Assembly (NCBI GenBank): GCA_038326775.1 | Contig: JBBQKJ010000002.1 | Location: 68,016 to 132,015, forward strand | Direction: 5' to 3' | DNA from: DYIU01 sp038326775 | GTDB lineage: Bacteria > Actinomycetota > Geothermincolia > Fen-727 > Anoxymicrobiaceae | DNA: 64,000 bases | In this document: piece by piece, positions 8,387 through 17,495 of the stretch | How the letters are laid out: every line of letters starts with the position of its first letter | Position numbering within the stretch: position 1 is the stretch's first letter | Notes under the pieces: model-generated | Seen by the model: the letters and a program-made list of their open reading frames with translations, nothing else | Database searches by the model: none | What the model was told of the DNA's origin: nothing | Program-made: the position numbers and the translations under genes

Positions 8387-9772
8387 ATGGAGCAGCAGAC
8401 AGTGGCAGAAGAGGATGGCCAACAAAGCGTGGAGGGGGTCTGGCGGGAGGCCCTTGAACAACTGAAGAACGAGGTCCCCCAACCGTACTACGATTCGATG
8501 ATATCCCCGTTGCGGCCGTTGTCGTTAGAGGGCGATGCCTATACCCTCGGGGTTCCCAACTCCTTCATGAAGGAGATAATCTCCTCTCGCTACTCCGAGC
8601 AGTTATCGAGAGCCCTCTCCGGCGTTCTGGGCAGGCCGATCGTGGTGGTCCTGACGGTTTCGAGTTCCGCCCATATGGTCCAGTCGATCGTGGAAAGATC
8701 CTCTGGTGGTGTCGAGAGTGGTGACGAGGGCCCGCAAGAGCCGCCGCCGAGGAAGAGGTACACCTTCGATACCTTCGTGGTGGGTGACTCCAACAAGTTC
8801 GCCTACAACGCCGCCCTGATGGTCGCCGAGGCTCCCGGTCACAACTACAACCCTCTCTTCATCTATGGGGGAACCGGCCTCGGAAAGACCCACCTTCTTT
8901 ACGCCATCCGTGATTACGCCGAGTGCATGAGCCCCAACATCAAGGTCAACTACGTCCAGACATCGAGGTTCATCGATGAGTTCATAGCCACCATGACCCT
9001 GAAGCGCGACAGGGCGACTTTCGACCGGAAGTACATCGACAACAAGATCGTCCTTTTCGACGACATCCAGGCCCTGAGTGGAACCGACGCCACACAGAAC
9101 AAGTTCTTCGACATATTCAACCTGCTCTACAGCTCGAACAGCCACATCGTGCTGTCGAGCGACCGGCCGCCCAGCGAGATACCCCAGTTGTCCGACCGCA
9201 TCCGCTCCCGTTTCGAGGGCGGCCTGATGATCGACGTCGTCCCTCCCGACCTGGAGACCCGCCTCGCCATCCTCCGCATGAAGGCGCGCCTTGAGAAGGT
9301 GGAGGTTCCCAACGAAGCCCTTGTTTTCATCGCCTCCAAGGTTAAAGACAACATCCGCACGCTCGAGGGCCTGCTCAACCGTGTCATAGGGTATGCCCAG
9401 TTGTACGGCACCCGCATCAACCTCTCGATGGTTCAGGAAGTCCTCAAGAACCAGGTCGTTCCTTCCGGCCAGTCCAAAGCGCCGTCTCTCGACCTCATAG
9501 AGCAGGTGGTGTCTACCTACTACAACATCTCGGTCGCCGACCTTACCGGCAAGTCCCGCTGTACGCCCCTTGTGCACGCCCGCCAGGTCGCCATGTATCT
9601 CTGTAGAGACATGACCGACGGAACCCTTATGGCTATCGGCCGTCATTTCGGCGGCCGGGACCACACCACCGTCCTCCATTCCTGTCGCAAGATAGAGTCG
9701 CTTATCAAGGAGGAGAGAGAGGTCTTCCGGGAAGTCACGGAGTTGACCGACACCATGAACAAGTCTATCTAG
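8387..9772 (+). CDS. dnaA: Chromosomal replication initiator DnaA
   Basis: DnaA binds DnaA boxes at oriC, oligomerises with ATP, melts the origin and recruits the helicase. The protein has 461 residues. Domain I occupies about 10-90, followed by a short acidic linker. The AAA+ domain III has Walker A GGTGLGKTHLL near residue 160 and Walker B IVLFDDIQAL near 225. The C-terminal DNA-binding domain IV carries the signature GGRDHTTVLHSCRKIE. ATG 8387 is preferred because AGGGGAAGG lies just upstream; the frame is also open from TTG 8360. It is flanked on both sides by origin sequences. Confidence 0.98.
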   Translation: MEQQTVAEEDGQQSVEGVWREALEQLKNEVPQPYYDSMISPLRPLSLEGDAYTLGVPNSFMKEIISSRYSEQLSRALSGVLGRPIVVVLTVSSSAHMVQSIVERSSGGVESGDEGPQEPPPRKRYTFDTFVVGDSNKFAYNAALMVAEAPGHNYNPLFIYGGTGLGKTHLLYAIRDYAECMSPNIKVNYVQTSRFIDEFIATMTLKRDRATFDRKYIDNKIVLFDDIQALSGTDATQNKFFDIFNLLYSSNSHIVLSSDRPPSEIPQLSDRIRSRFEGGLMIDVVPPDLETRLAILRMKARLEKVEVPNEALVFIASKVKDNIRTLEGLLNRVIGYAQLYGTRINLSMVQEVLKNQVVPSGQSKAPSLDLIEQVVSTYYNISVADLTGKSRCTPLVHARQVAMYLCRDMTDGTLMAIGRHFGGRDHTTVLHSCRKIESLIKEEREVFREVTELTDTMNKSI

Positions 9773-9987
9773 GGTGCCTCTCTTCTTTTCAACGAGTGTT
9801 TACTTCAGGGTGGAAAACGGGTTGAAACAGGCGGTTTTTTGTGTTTGCTATCAACAATCTTTCAACCGGAGGCGGGGTTGCGTTAGCCCTCCCAATCCGG
9901 CGGTTGTGTAAGCCGGGCCGTTTTTCCACCCTGTTTACAGAACCGCAAAAAGCCGCCTCTGCCCACGGGGAAGCCAACAGGGGCGAG

Positions 9988-10040
9988 TTGTCCACGTTTG
10001 AACATTCCTTACTACTACTACTGGTAATATTAATAAATAG
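9988..10040 (+). promoter_or_regulatory. DnaA-trio-like origin unwinding element
   Basis: The DnaA-box-like TTGTCCACG (9988-9996) is followed by TTACTACTACTACTGG (10009-10024) and the AT-rich TAATATTAATAAATAG (10025-10040). In Bacillus subtilis the basal unwinding system has the same order: DnaA box, repeated TAC/TAT-type trinucleotides bound by DnaA on a single strand, then AT-rich duplex. It also lies between dnaA and dnaN there. One difference is the 12-base gap between box and repeat. Confidence 0.72.
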
Positions 10041-10090
10041 AAGAGAACGGCGTCGGATGTTCACTGTGAAGGAAACCGCCGGTTTTGATA

Positions 10091-10096
10091 TATAAT
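10091..10096 (+). promoter_or_regulatory. Probable dnaN -10 box
   Basis: TATAAT lies 44 bp upstream of the dnaN start. No good -35 hexamer is seen at the normal spacing. Confidence 0.4.
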
Positions 10097-10140
10097 CTTG
10101 GCGACCGGTTTGGAGAGTGCTAACCAGGGGGAGTGGCTAG

Positions 10141-11235
10141 ATGATAGTTTCCTGTGAAAAGGAGAAGTTGAACAACCTTGTACAGACAGCTCTGAGAGGG
10201 GTTTCCAGCAGGGTAACCATGCCTATCCTCTCCGGGCTTCTGATCAACGCCGAGGAAAACCGTCTCGTCGTAAGCAGCACGGACCTCGAGATGAGCATAA
10301 GGGCAGAGATGAAGACAGGGGTGGAGGAAAGCGGCTCCACGGTGGTATCCGGAAGGTTGATTGGAGATATAGTCAAGAGCCTGCCCGCAGGCGCGGTCAA
10401 CATAGAGACCGGAGAGAAGTTTATGACCGTGAAGACGGCTTCAGGCGAGTACCGGATACGAGAGATGATGCCGGAGGACTTCCCGCAGATACCCGCCTGG
10501 GCCGGGGAATCGGTGCTGAAGACGGCGGGCGGCGAGTTCATGACGGCGGTTCAGCAGACCGCGCGGTCCTCGTCCAGCGATGATAAGAGGCCGGTCCTCA
10601 CCGGCACCCTCATTGAAAAGGTGGCGGGCGAAAACACCATCAAGATGGTATCGACCGACAGCTACAGGCTGTCCTGGAAGAATGTCGACGTCAGCGGGTC
10701 GGTGGATGTATGGGAAGACTGCATAATACCGACCAAGACCCTGAGTGAGGTCGCGAGGCTGGCCGGTTCCGTGGATGAAGACGTGGAGATGAAGATGCAG
10801 GACAAGCAGGTGCTTTTCAAGCTCGGAGACATGGTGGTCTCGAGCAGGCTAATCGAAGGCCAGTTCCCCAACTACAAGCAACTCGTGCCCAAGGGGGAGA
10901 AGACTTCCGTCAAAGTAAAGAAAGAAGAGCTGGTGGGGGTCGTGAAAAGGGCTCTGATATTCGGCCACAACATGAGGATGGGAGTTCACGGAGACCACCT
11001 GAGCGTTACCACTGAAACACCTGAGGTCGGTGACTCCAGGGAAGAGATAACAGCCGAGGTAACCGGCGAAGAGATGGAGATAGGGTTCAACGGCGTATAT
11101 CTTCTGGACGGCATCTCGGCGGTCGAGACGGACAACGTGGAGATACGGTTGGACGATCCGCAGAAGCCGGTCCTGGTAAGGAACGACGAGTCCGACAAGT
11201 TTAACTATATATTGATGCCCGTAAGGCTGAGGTGA
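10141..11235 (+). CDS. dnaN: DNA polymerase III sliding clamp (beta)
   Basis: The beta clamp is a ring-shaped dimer that tethers DNA polymerase III and many repair proteins to DNA. The 364 residues form the three clamp domains (about 1-120, 125-240, 245-364). The ending YILMPVRLR is the canonical YxxMPMR(L/I) C-terminus. ATG 10141 follows AGGGGGAG with normal spacing. It precedes recF by 16 bp. Confidence 0.97.
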   Translation: MIVSCEKEKLNNLVQTALRGVSSRVTMPILSGLLINAEENRLVVSSTDLEMSIRAEMKTGVEESGSTVVSGRLIGDIVKSLPAGAVNIETGEKFMTVKTASGEYRIREMMPEDFPQIPAWAGESVLKTAGGEFMTAVQQTARSSSSDDKRPVLTGTLIEKVAGENTIKMVSTDSYRLSWKNVDVSGSVDVWEDCIIPTKTLSEVARLAGSVDEDVEMKMQDKQVLFKLGDMVVSSRLIEGQFPNYKQLVPKGEKTSVKVKKEELVGVVKRALIFGHNMRMGVHGDHLSVTTETPEVGDSREEITAEVTGEEMEIGFNGVYLLDGISAVETDNVEIRLDDPQKPVLVRNDESDKFNYILMPVRLR

Positions 11236-11251
11236 GCGCTACGGGCGGAGC

Positions 11252-12373
11252 GTGCGAGTTGTCCATTTGATCTTAACAGGGCTCGAGCTTTTTAACTTCA
11301 GAAACTACCAGCGCCAGCAAGTAGAGTTCTCACCGGACAGGAACGTAGTAACAGGGAGCAACGCCCAGGGGAAGAGCAACCTCCTTGAGGCGGTGTACTT
11401 CCTTTCCCACTTCAAATCAAGGCGCGCCCCGCGAATGAGAGACCTCGTGCTCGTTGGTGAGGAAAGAGCGTCAGTGCGGGGGGTTATCATGGACGGTGAG
11501 GTGCGACTTACCGTCCAGATATCGTTTGGAAGACAGGGAAAGAGCGTTGAGGTAAACGGCCAGAGGGCGGGTTCGGCCTCGCGGGCAAGGGGCATTCTCA
11601 AGTGCGTCATGTTCTCTCCCGAGGACCTCTACATGGTAAAGGGGGACCCGGGCAGAAGAAGGGATTTTTTGGATGAGACCATGGAGGGCCTCGGCCCGGG
11701 CGCCGCAAAGAAGGTGACCGATTACCGGCACGTCCTCAAGCAGAGGAACGCGGTGCTGAGGACGTGGGAAGAGCACGGGACGCGGCTGGGGGCGGTTATC
11801 GGGCCGTGGAACGAAGCGCTGGTCAAAGCAGGGGCGCCGATTCTTCTGGAGAGGGCCAGGATGCTGGGCGAGATGAGGAAAGACGTGGAGGTGGCCTACC
11901 GGGCGGTGGCGGGAGAAGAAAAAAAGGTAAGCATCGAGTACGTCAGCTCGTTCGAGCAAACAGAGAGAGAAGTGAGCGGCGTGGAAGAGATGATGAGGAG
12001 AGCCCTGGAGAAGAGCGGCCGGGACGAGAAGAGGCTCAGGAACACCGTTATAGGCCCACACAGGGATGACGTTGAAATAAGACTCGGCGAAAGAGAGACA
12101 AGGTTCTCGGCGTCGCAGGGGGAGCAGCGGACGCTGTCCTTCTGCATGAGGATAGCGCAGGGGAAATACCTCGAGACGACCACCGGAAAGGTGCCCATCA
12201 TGCTCCTTGATGACGTGTTCTCCGAGCTCGACAGCGACAGGAGGGCGGGGGTCCTGGAAGTGGCGGGAGCGGGCAGCCAGGCCATTGTGACGACGACGGA
12301 ACCCCCGGGCGCCCTGGCCGGCGGCGCCGGAAGAGTGTTCAGGGTGGAACGGGGGAAGGTTACAGTTGTCTGA
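11252..12373 (+). CDS. recF: DNA replication/repair protein RecF
   Basis: RecF is an SMC-like ATPase that, with RecO and RecR, loads RecA at single-strand gaps. The 373 residues include FRNYQRQQVEF, Walker A GSNAQGKSNLLEAVYFLS (about residues 35-52), the ABC signature SQGEQRTLSFCMRIAQ (about 290) and Walker B PIMLLDDVFSELD (about 312-324). GTG 11252 is used; TTG 11267 is an alternative. It overlaps the next gene by 8 bp, so translation is probably coupled. Confidence 0.96.
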   Translation: MRVVHLILTGLELFNFRNYQRQQVEFSPDRNVVTGSNAQGKSNLLEAVYFLSHFKSRRAPRMRDLVLVGEERASVRGVIMDGEVRLTVQISFGRQGKSVEVNGQRAGSASRARGILKCVMFSPEDLYMVKGDPGRRRDFLDETMEGLGPGAAKKVTDYRHVLKQRNAVLRTWEEHGTRLGAVIGPWNEALVKAGAPILLERARMLGEMRKDVEVAYRAVAGEEKKVSIEYVSSFEQTEREVSGVEEMMRRALEKSGRDEKRLRNTVIGPHRDDVEIRLGERETRFSASQGEQRTLSFCMRIAQGKYLETTTGKVPIMLLDDVFSELDSDRRAGVLEVAGAGSQAIVTTTEPPGALAGGAGRVFRVERGKVTVV

Positions 12374-12851
12374 GCCCGAGAGCCTGGGGAACGTCATGGC
12401 GCGCGGCCGGAGGCCCCCGGTGAGGAAGAAGAAACAGAAGCTCGACATGGTAGCGCTCGAATGGAGACACATAGCAGGCGAAAGGATGGCGGCGCACAGC
12501 GCGCCGACCGGGCTTTCCAGGGGAACGCTGAGCGTCGCGGCGGACGGGCCGTCCTGGGCCTCGGAGATAAGCATGCAGACGGCGGCCCTGCTGCGGAAGA
12601 TAGACGGGCTGCTCGGGGATGGAAGCATAAGGAAGGTAAGGGTGCGCGCGCGTTTCAAGGAGGGTGAAAGCGGGGAAGGGCCAGCGCCGATGGAGGCTGA
12701 AGAGGCGGCGGAGCTGACGGGAGGGCTTGGCGAAGACGTCGCGCGCGGGCTCGAATCAATAGAGGGAGAAGACTTGCGCGGGGCGCTCGAAAGGATGCTT
12801 CGGGCTAGCAGAGCAAGCGAGCAGAGCAGGCAAAACGGGCGGGAGGGCTGA
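12366..12851 (+). CDS. DUF721 / DciA-like protein
   Basis: This 161-residue protein sits between recF and gyrB, the classic actinobacterial position for DUF721. The N-terminal half has the family's pattern: a basic stretch, then LEWRHIAGERMAAHSAPTGL, followed by GTLSVAADGPSWASEI. DciA proteins of this family interact with DnaB and are thought to assist helicase loading in bacteria lacking DnaC or DnaI. The C-terminal half (about 100-161) is acidic and poorly conserved. TTG 12366 overlaps recF; an ATG at 12396 is an alternative. Confidence 0.85.
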   Translation: MSEPESLGNVMARGRRPPVRKKKQKLDMVALEWRHIAGERMAAHSAPTGLSRGTLSVAADGPSWASEISMQTAALLRKIDGLLGDGSIRKVRVRARFKEGESGEGPAPMEAEEAAELTGGLGEDVARGLESIEGEDLRGALERMLRASRASEQSRQNGREG

Positions 12852-12888
12852 ATTTTTGCGTTTTTAAGCCCAAAAGCCGCGTGGCAGA

Positions 12889-12897
12889 TGGTATAAT
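12889..12897 (+). promoter_or_regulatory. Extended -10 promoter before gyrB
   Basis: TGGTATAAT is an extended -10 element (TGnTATAAT). It lies about 100 bp before the gyrB start. No strong -35 is visible, as is common for extended -10 promoters. Confidence 0.55.
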
Positions 12898-12994
12898 ATA
12901 GCCAGGAGGTCCGGCCTGAAAAAGCAAGTCACCTTCTCGAAGAACCTCACATGACCTCGAGAGTGCTATCCGTGCTGTAAAGAGGTGGGAACCG

Positions 12995-14914
12995 TTGGAA
13001 GAGAAAGATCTGGAGAAAGCCTACGACGCCAAGAGCATAACCGTCCTGGACGGCCTGGAGGCAGTGCGGAAAAGGCCCGGGATGTATGTGGGGTCCACCG
13101 GCTCGAGGGGCCTGCACCACCTTGTTTACGAGGCGGTGGACAACTCGATCGACGAGGCGATGGCCGGCCACTGCAAAGCGATCAGCATCACCCTGGAGAA
13201 GGACGGCTCGGTAACGGTCATAGACGACGGCAGGGGGATCCCGGTGGGGGAGATACCCAGGTTCAAGAAGTCGGCCGTCGAGGTGGTGATGACCATGCTG
13301 CACGCGGGGGGCAAGTTCGGAGGTTCCGGCTACAAGGTGGCCGGCGGCCTGCACGGGGTGGGGATATCGGTGGTGAACGCGCTCTCCGAGTGGCTCGAGG
13401 TGGAGGTGGGCAGGGATGGAGCCGTTTACTCGCAGAGATTCGAGCGGGGCAAGGCAACCACCAGGCTTGAAAAGATAGGCAAGACAAACAAGACGGGCAC
13501 CCTCATCAAGTTCAAGCCGGACGACAGGATATTCGAAGAGACCGAATACAAGTTCGACACCATCGCCCAGAGGATCAGGGAGATGGCCTACCTCAATGCC
13601 GGTCTCGAGATAACCCTTGAGGACCTGAGGGGCCCGGAGGAACCAAAGACGGAGACCTATAGATACACTGGCGGCATACAGGACTTCGTCAAGTTTCTCA
13701 ACAGTTCCAAGGAGGTCATCCAGAAGAGGATCATCTACATAAGGGGCAAGCGGGAAGACGCCGAGGTCGAAGTGGCAATACAGTACAACAACGGGTTCAT
13801 CGACAACATCTTCACCTTCACAAACAACATAAACACCCACGAGGGAGGAAGCCACCTGGTCGGGTTCAAGGCGGCCCTGACGCGGACGATAAACGATTAC
13901 GCCAGGACCCGGGGCCTGCTCAAGGACAAGGAAGGCAGCCTCTCCGGCGAGGATGTTCGCGAGGGGCTGACAGCGGTGGTCAGCGTCAAGATGGAGGAGC
14001 CCCAGTTCGAGGGCCAGACGAAGACGAAGCTGGGCAACCCGGACATCAAGGGCTTCGTGGAGTCAAACGTTAACGCCAGGCTGGCGGAGTTCCTGGAGGA
14101 AAACCCGGGCGACGCCAAGAACGTGGTCAACAAGGCAATGACAGCGTCGAGGGCGAGGAGCGCGGCAAGGCAGGCCAGGGAGCTCGTCCGCCGGCAGAGC
14201 ATCCTCGAGTCGAGCACCCTGCCCGGCAAGCTCGCCGACTGCTCGATCAAAGACCCGTCCCTGTGTGAGATATACCTGGTCGAGGGCGACTCGGCGGGGG
14301 GCTCCGCCAAACAGGCACGCGACCGCAGCTTCCAGGCCATCCTTCCGCTGAGAGGCAAGATATTGAACGTCGAGAAGGCGGGCCCCAGCAGGGTGTTCGC
14401 CTCCCAGGAGATACAGGCGCTGATCACCGCGCTCGGCACAAACGTGCGCGACGACTTCGACCTGGCCAAAGCGCGCTATCACAAGACGATAATCATGACT
14501 GACGCCGACGTGGACGGTGCGCACATCCGAGCGCTGCTCCTGACCTTCTTCTACCGATACATGCCGGAGCTCATCGAGGAGGGTTACATCTACGTGGCGC
14601 AGCCCCCGCTGTTTAGAGTAACGATAGGCAAGAAGAGCGTCTACGCCTACGACGACGAGGCGATGGCCCGGGTGGTCGAGGAAAACGAAGGGAAAAAGGC
14701 GCAGGCGCAGAGGTTTAAGGGCCTGGGCGAGATGAACCCCGAGCAGCTGTGGGAAACGACAATGGACCCGGCCCGGCGCAACCTGCTTCAGGTCAACATC
14801 GACGACGCGGTGGCAGCGGACATGATATTCAACACACTGATGGGGACCGACGTGGAGTCGCGTCGGACCTTCATACAGGAGCACGCGTCGGACGTCAGGT
14901 TCTTAGACATTTGA
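12995..14914 (+). CDS. gyrB: DNA gyrase subunit B
   Basis: GyrB is the ATPase subunit of gyrase, which introduces negative supercoils. The 639 residues are of the short Gram-positive length. The GHKL ATPase starts with RKRPGMYVGSTGSRGLHHLVYE and contains EAVDNSIDEA and DDGRGIPVG. The TOPRIM domain has YLVEGDSAGGSAKQARDR and the metal site MTDADVDGAHIR. The C-terminus has RFKGLGEMNPEQLWETTMDP. TTG 12995 follows GAGGTGG. It is paired with gyrA 55 bp downstream. Confidence 0.98.
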   Translation: MEEKDLEKAYDAKSITVLDGLEAVRKRPGMYVGSTGSRGLHHLVYEAVDNSIDEAMAGHCKAISITLEKDGSVTVIDDGRGIPVGEIPRFKKSAVEVVMTMLHAGGKFGGSGYKVAGGLHGVGISVVNALSEWLEVEVGRDGAVYSQRFERGKATTRLEKIGKTNKTGTLIKFKPDDRIFEETEYKFDTIAQRIREMAYLNAGLEITLEDLRGPEEPKTETYRYTGGIQDFVKFLNSSKEVIQKRIIYIRGKREDAEVEVAIQYNNGFIDNIFTFTNNINTHEGGSHLVGFKAALTRTINDYARTRGLLKDKEGSLSGEDVREGLTAVVSVKMEEPQFEGQTKTKLGNPDIKGFVESNVNARLAEFLEENPGDAKNVVNKAMTASRARSAARQARELVRRQSILESSTLPGKLADCSIKDPSLCEIYLVEGDSAGGSAKQARDRSFQAILPLRGKILNVEKAGPSRVFASQEIQALITALGTNVRDDFDLAKARYHKTIIMTDADVDGAHIRALLLTFFYRYMPELIEEGYIYVAQPPLFRVTIGKKSVYAYDDEAMARVVEENEGKKAQAQRFKGLGEMNPEQLWETTMDPARRNLLQVNIDDAVAADMIFNTLMGTDVESRRTFIQEHASDVRFLDI

Positions 14915-14969
14915 GACGCGATCATCGCGCGCGGGTCGTTTTGAATCCGGGAAGGAAGGAAATCAGGAG

Positions 14970-17441
14970 ATGATAGACCTTGTCGGCGGGCGGGTGGAGC
15001 CGGTAGAGCTCGAGGACGAGATGCAGCGCTCGTTCCTGGAGTACGCCATGAGCGTCATCGTTGAGAGGGCGCTGCCGGACGTGAGGGACGGGCTGAAGCC
15101 GGTGCACCGGCGTATCCTTTACAGCATGATGGAGTCCGGCGTGACCCCGGCCAGCGCCTACCGCAAGTGCGCGCGCGTCGTCGGAGACGTCATGGGCCGC
15201 TATCACCCACACGGAGACTCGGCCATCTATGACACCCTGGTGAGGATGGCGCAGGAGTTCTCGTACCGTTACGAGCTCGTTGACGGCCACGGCAACTTCG
15301 GTTCGGTGGACGGCGACAACGCGGCGGCGATGAGGTACACCGAGGCCAGGCTCGCGCAGGTGGCGACCGAGCTTCTCGACGACATCAAGAAGGAGACCGT
15401 CGATTTTGTCGACAACTACGACGGCTCCATGCAGGAGCCATCGGTGCTCCCGGGCAAGCTCCCGAACCTGCTGGTGAACGGCTCCAGCGGCATCGCGGTC
15501 GGCATGGCGACGAACGTGCCGCCGCACAACCTGGGCGAGGTCATCGACGCTATCACGGCCTTGATAAACGACCCCGAGGTGAGCCTGGAGACCCTGATGG
15601 AGTTGCTCCCGGGCCCCGATTTCCCCACCGGCGGCATGATCATGGGAAGGGCGGGGATACACCAGGCTTACGGCACGGGCAGGGGCATCATCTATGTCAG
15701 GGCCCGCGCCCACGTCGAGCAGGTGAAGAGCGGCAGGCAGCGGATAGTCGTCACAGAGATACCGTTCCAGGTCAACAAGTCCAGGCTCAGCCAGAAGATA
15801 GCGGAGCTGGTAAAGTCGAAGACGATCGTCGGCATATCGGACCTGCGCGACGAGTCCGACCGCAGCGGCATGCGGCTGGTCGTCGAGCTGAAGCGCGACG
15901 CTGACCCGGAGGTGGTCCTGAACCAGCTCTACAAGCACACCCAGATGCAGAACTCCTTCGGCATAATCATGCTCGCCCTTGTCGACCGCGTCCCCCGCAC
16001 CCTCCCCCTCAAGGAGCTCTTGAAGAAGCACGTGGAGCACCGGCAGGAGGTGGTCACCAGGCGGACGGAGTTCGACCTTCGCAAGGCGGAGGAGCGGGCC
16101 CACATCCTCGAGGGGCTCCTCATAGCCATCGACAACATAGACGAGACTATAGCGCTTATCCGCGGCTCGAAGACAGTGGACGAAGCGCGCGAGAAGTTGA
16201 CGGAGAGGTTCAAGCTCAGCGAGGTCCAGGCGCAGGCTATCCTCGAGATGAGGCTGCAGAGGCTGACCGGCCTCGAGCGGCAGAAGGTCAAGGACGAGCT
16301 GAATGAGCTGCACGACAAGATCAAGGAGCTCAAAGCCATACTCGCCGACCCGGACAGGGTGCTGGTCATCATAAAGGAAGAGCTCGAGGAGATGCGGCGC
16401 AAGTATGCCGACGAGCGCAGGACCGAGATCGGAGGTTCGGCCGAGGACCTCTCCGTCGAGGACCTCATCGCCGAGGAGGAGATGGTCATCAGCATCACAC
16501 ACTCGGGCTACGCCAAGCGGGTGCCCGTCACCTCGTTCCGCAAGCAGAAGAGGGGCGGGCGGGGCGTCACCGGGATGGACCTCAAGGAGGGCGATTTCGT
16601 CGAGCACCTGTTCATCACGACGACGCACCACTACATCCTCTTCTTCTCCAACAAGGGCAAGGTGTACAGGCTCAAGGTCTACGAGCTCCCCACGGGGAGC
16701 CGCACGTCCAAGGGGAAGTCGATGGCGAACCTCCTGCCACTCGAGGCCGGGGAGAAGATAGTAGAGGTGATTGCCACCAGGGACTTCGAAGGCGACAAGT
16801 TCCTCATCACCGCGACCAAGAACGGCATAGTCAAGAAGACCGCATTCGGTCTGTATAATTCGGCGCGCAGGGATGGGATAATAGCACTCAGGCTGTTTCC
16901 CGGAGACGAGATGATAAGGGCAAGGCTCACCGACGGGGACCAGGAGCTCCTCATGATCTCGGAGAAAGGCCAGGCCAAGAAGTTCAGCGAAAAGGACTGC
17001 CGCGCCATGGGGCGGGTGGCCGCCGGGGTTAAGGGCATTACGCTGGAAAGGGGCGACCGGGTGCTCACGATGGAGGTCCTGGGGGACGGCACCGACGTCT
17101 TCGTGATAACGTCGAACGGCTACGGGAAGCGGACATCCTGCGGGCTGTACCCGCTGCACAAGAGAGGCGGCAAGGGGGTCCGGACCATCAGGCTCACGGA
17201 GACAAAAGGCGTGCTGGCCGGCGCGAGGGTCGTGATGGACAACCAGGAGCTCGTGGTGGTCTCGCAGGAAGGGATCGTCATCCGCGTCCCGGTGAACGGC
17301 ATTCCCCGGACCGGGAGGGCGACCCAGGGGGTCAAGGTCATGAAGGTCCAGGAGAACGACAGAGTCAGCGCGGTTGCGCTGATGGTCGCCGGAGACGACA
17401 GCGGCGAAGCACAGGACCTCGACTCCGAAGAAGAAGCCTGA
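14970..17441 (+). CDS. gyrA: DNA gyrase subunit A
   Basis: GyrA cleaves and rejoins DNA. The 823 residues comprise the breakage-reunion domain (about 1-500) and the six-blade C-terminal DNA-wrapping domain. The active tyrosine is Tyr123 in AAMRYTE. The quinolone-determining positions carry Ser84 and Asp88 (HPHGDSAIYDT), the residues of quinolone-sensitive enzymes. The GyrA box lies at QKRGGRGVTG. The tail ends in an acidic stretch. ATG 14970 is preceded by GGAAGGAA. It follows gyrB in the same operon. Confidence 0.98.
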   Translation: MIDLVGGRVEPVELEDEMQRSFLEYAMSVIVERALPDVRDGLKPVHRRILYSMMESGVTPASAYRKCARVVGDVMGRYHPHGDSAIYDTLVRMAQEFSYRYELVDGHGNFGSVDGDNAAAMRYTEARLAQVATELLDDIKKETVDFVDNYDGSMQEPSVLPGKLPNLLVNGSSGIAVGMATNVPPHNLGEVIDAITALINDPEVSLETLMELLPGPDFPTGGMIMGRAGIHQAYGTGRGIIYVRARAHVEQVKSGRQRIVVTEIPFQVNKSRLSQKIAELVKSKTIVGISDLRDESDRSGMRLVVELKRDADPEVVLNQLYKHTQMQNSFGIIMLALVDRVPRTLPLKELLKKHVEHRQEVVTRRTEFDLRKAEERAHILEGLLIAIDNIDETIALIRGSKTVDEAREKLTERFKLSEVQAQAILEMRLQRLTGLERQKVKDELNELHDKIKELKAILADPDRVLVIIKEELEEMRRKYADERRTEIGGSAEDLSVEDLIAEEEMVISITHSGYAKRVPVTSFRKQKRGGRGVTGMDLKEGDFVEHLFITTTHHYILFFSNKGKVYRLKVYELPTGSRTSKGKSMANLLPLEAGEKIVEVIATRDFEGDKFLITATKNGIVKKTAFGLYNSARRDGIIALRLFPGDEMIRARLTDGDQELLMISEKGQAKKFSEKDCRAMGRVAAGVKGITLERGDRVLTMEVLGDGTDVFVITSNGYGKRTSCGLYPLHKRGGKGVRTIRLTETKGVLAGARVVMDNQELVVVSQEGIVIRVPVNGIPRTGRATQGVKVMKVQENDRVSAVALMVAGDDSGEAQDLDSEEEA

Positions 17442-17448
17442 CGCGGCG

Positions 17449-17468
17449 CGCGGGCCCGCCGGCCCGCG
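17449..17468. terminator. GC-rich hairpin after gyrA
   Basis: CGCGGGCC-CGCC-GGCCCGCG forms an 8-bp perfect stem eight bases after the gyrA stop codon. There is no T-tract, so intrinsic termination is uncertain. Confidence 0.35.
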
Positions 17469-17495
17469 GACGGCGACCAGCTCCGGGTGGGAAGC

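Larger units (their letters stand above)
9773..10140. other. oriC, dnaA-dnaN half
   Basis: This gene-free spacer contains TTTTCCACC (near 9923) and TTGTCCACG (9988-9996), both DnaA-box-like. A DnaA-trio-like run and an AT-rich segment follow (see 9988-10040). It ends in the dnaN promoter region. Confidence 0.7.
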
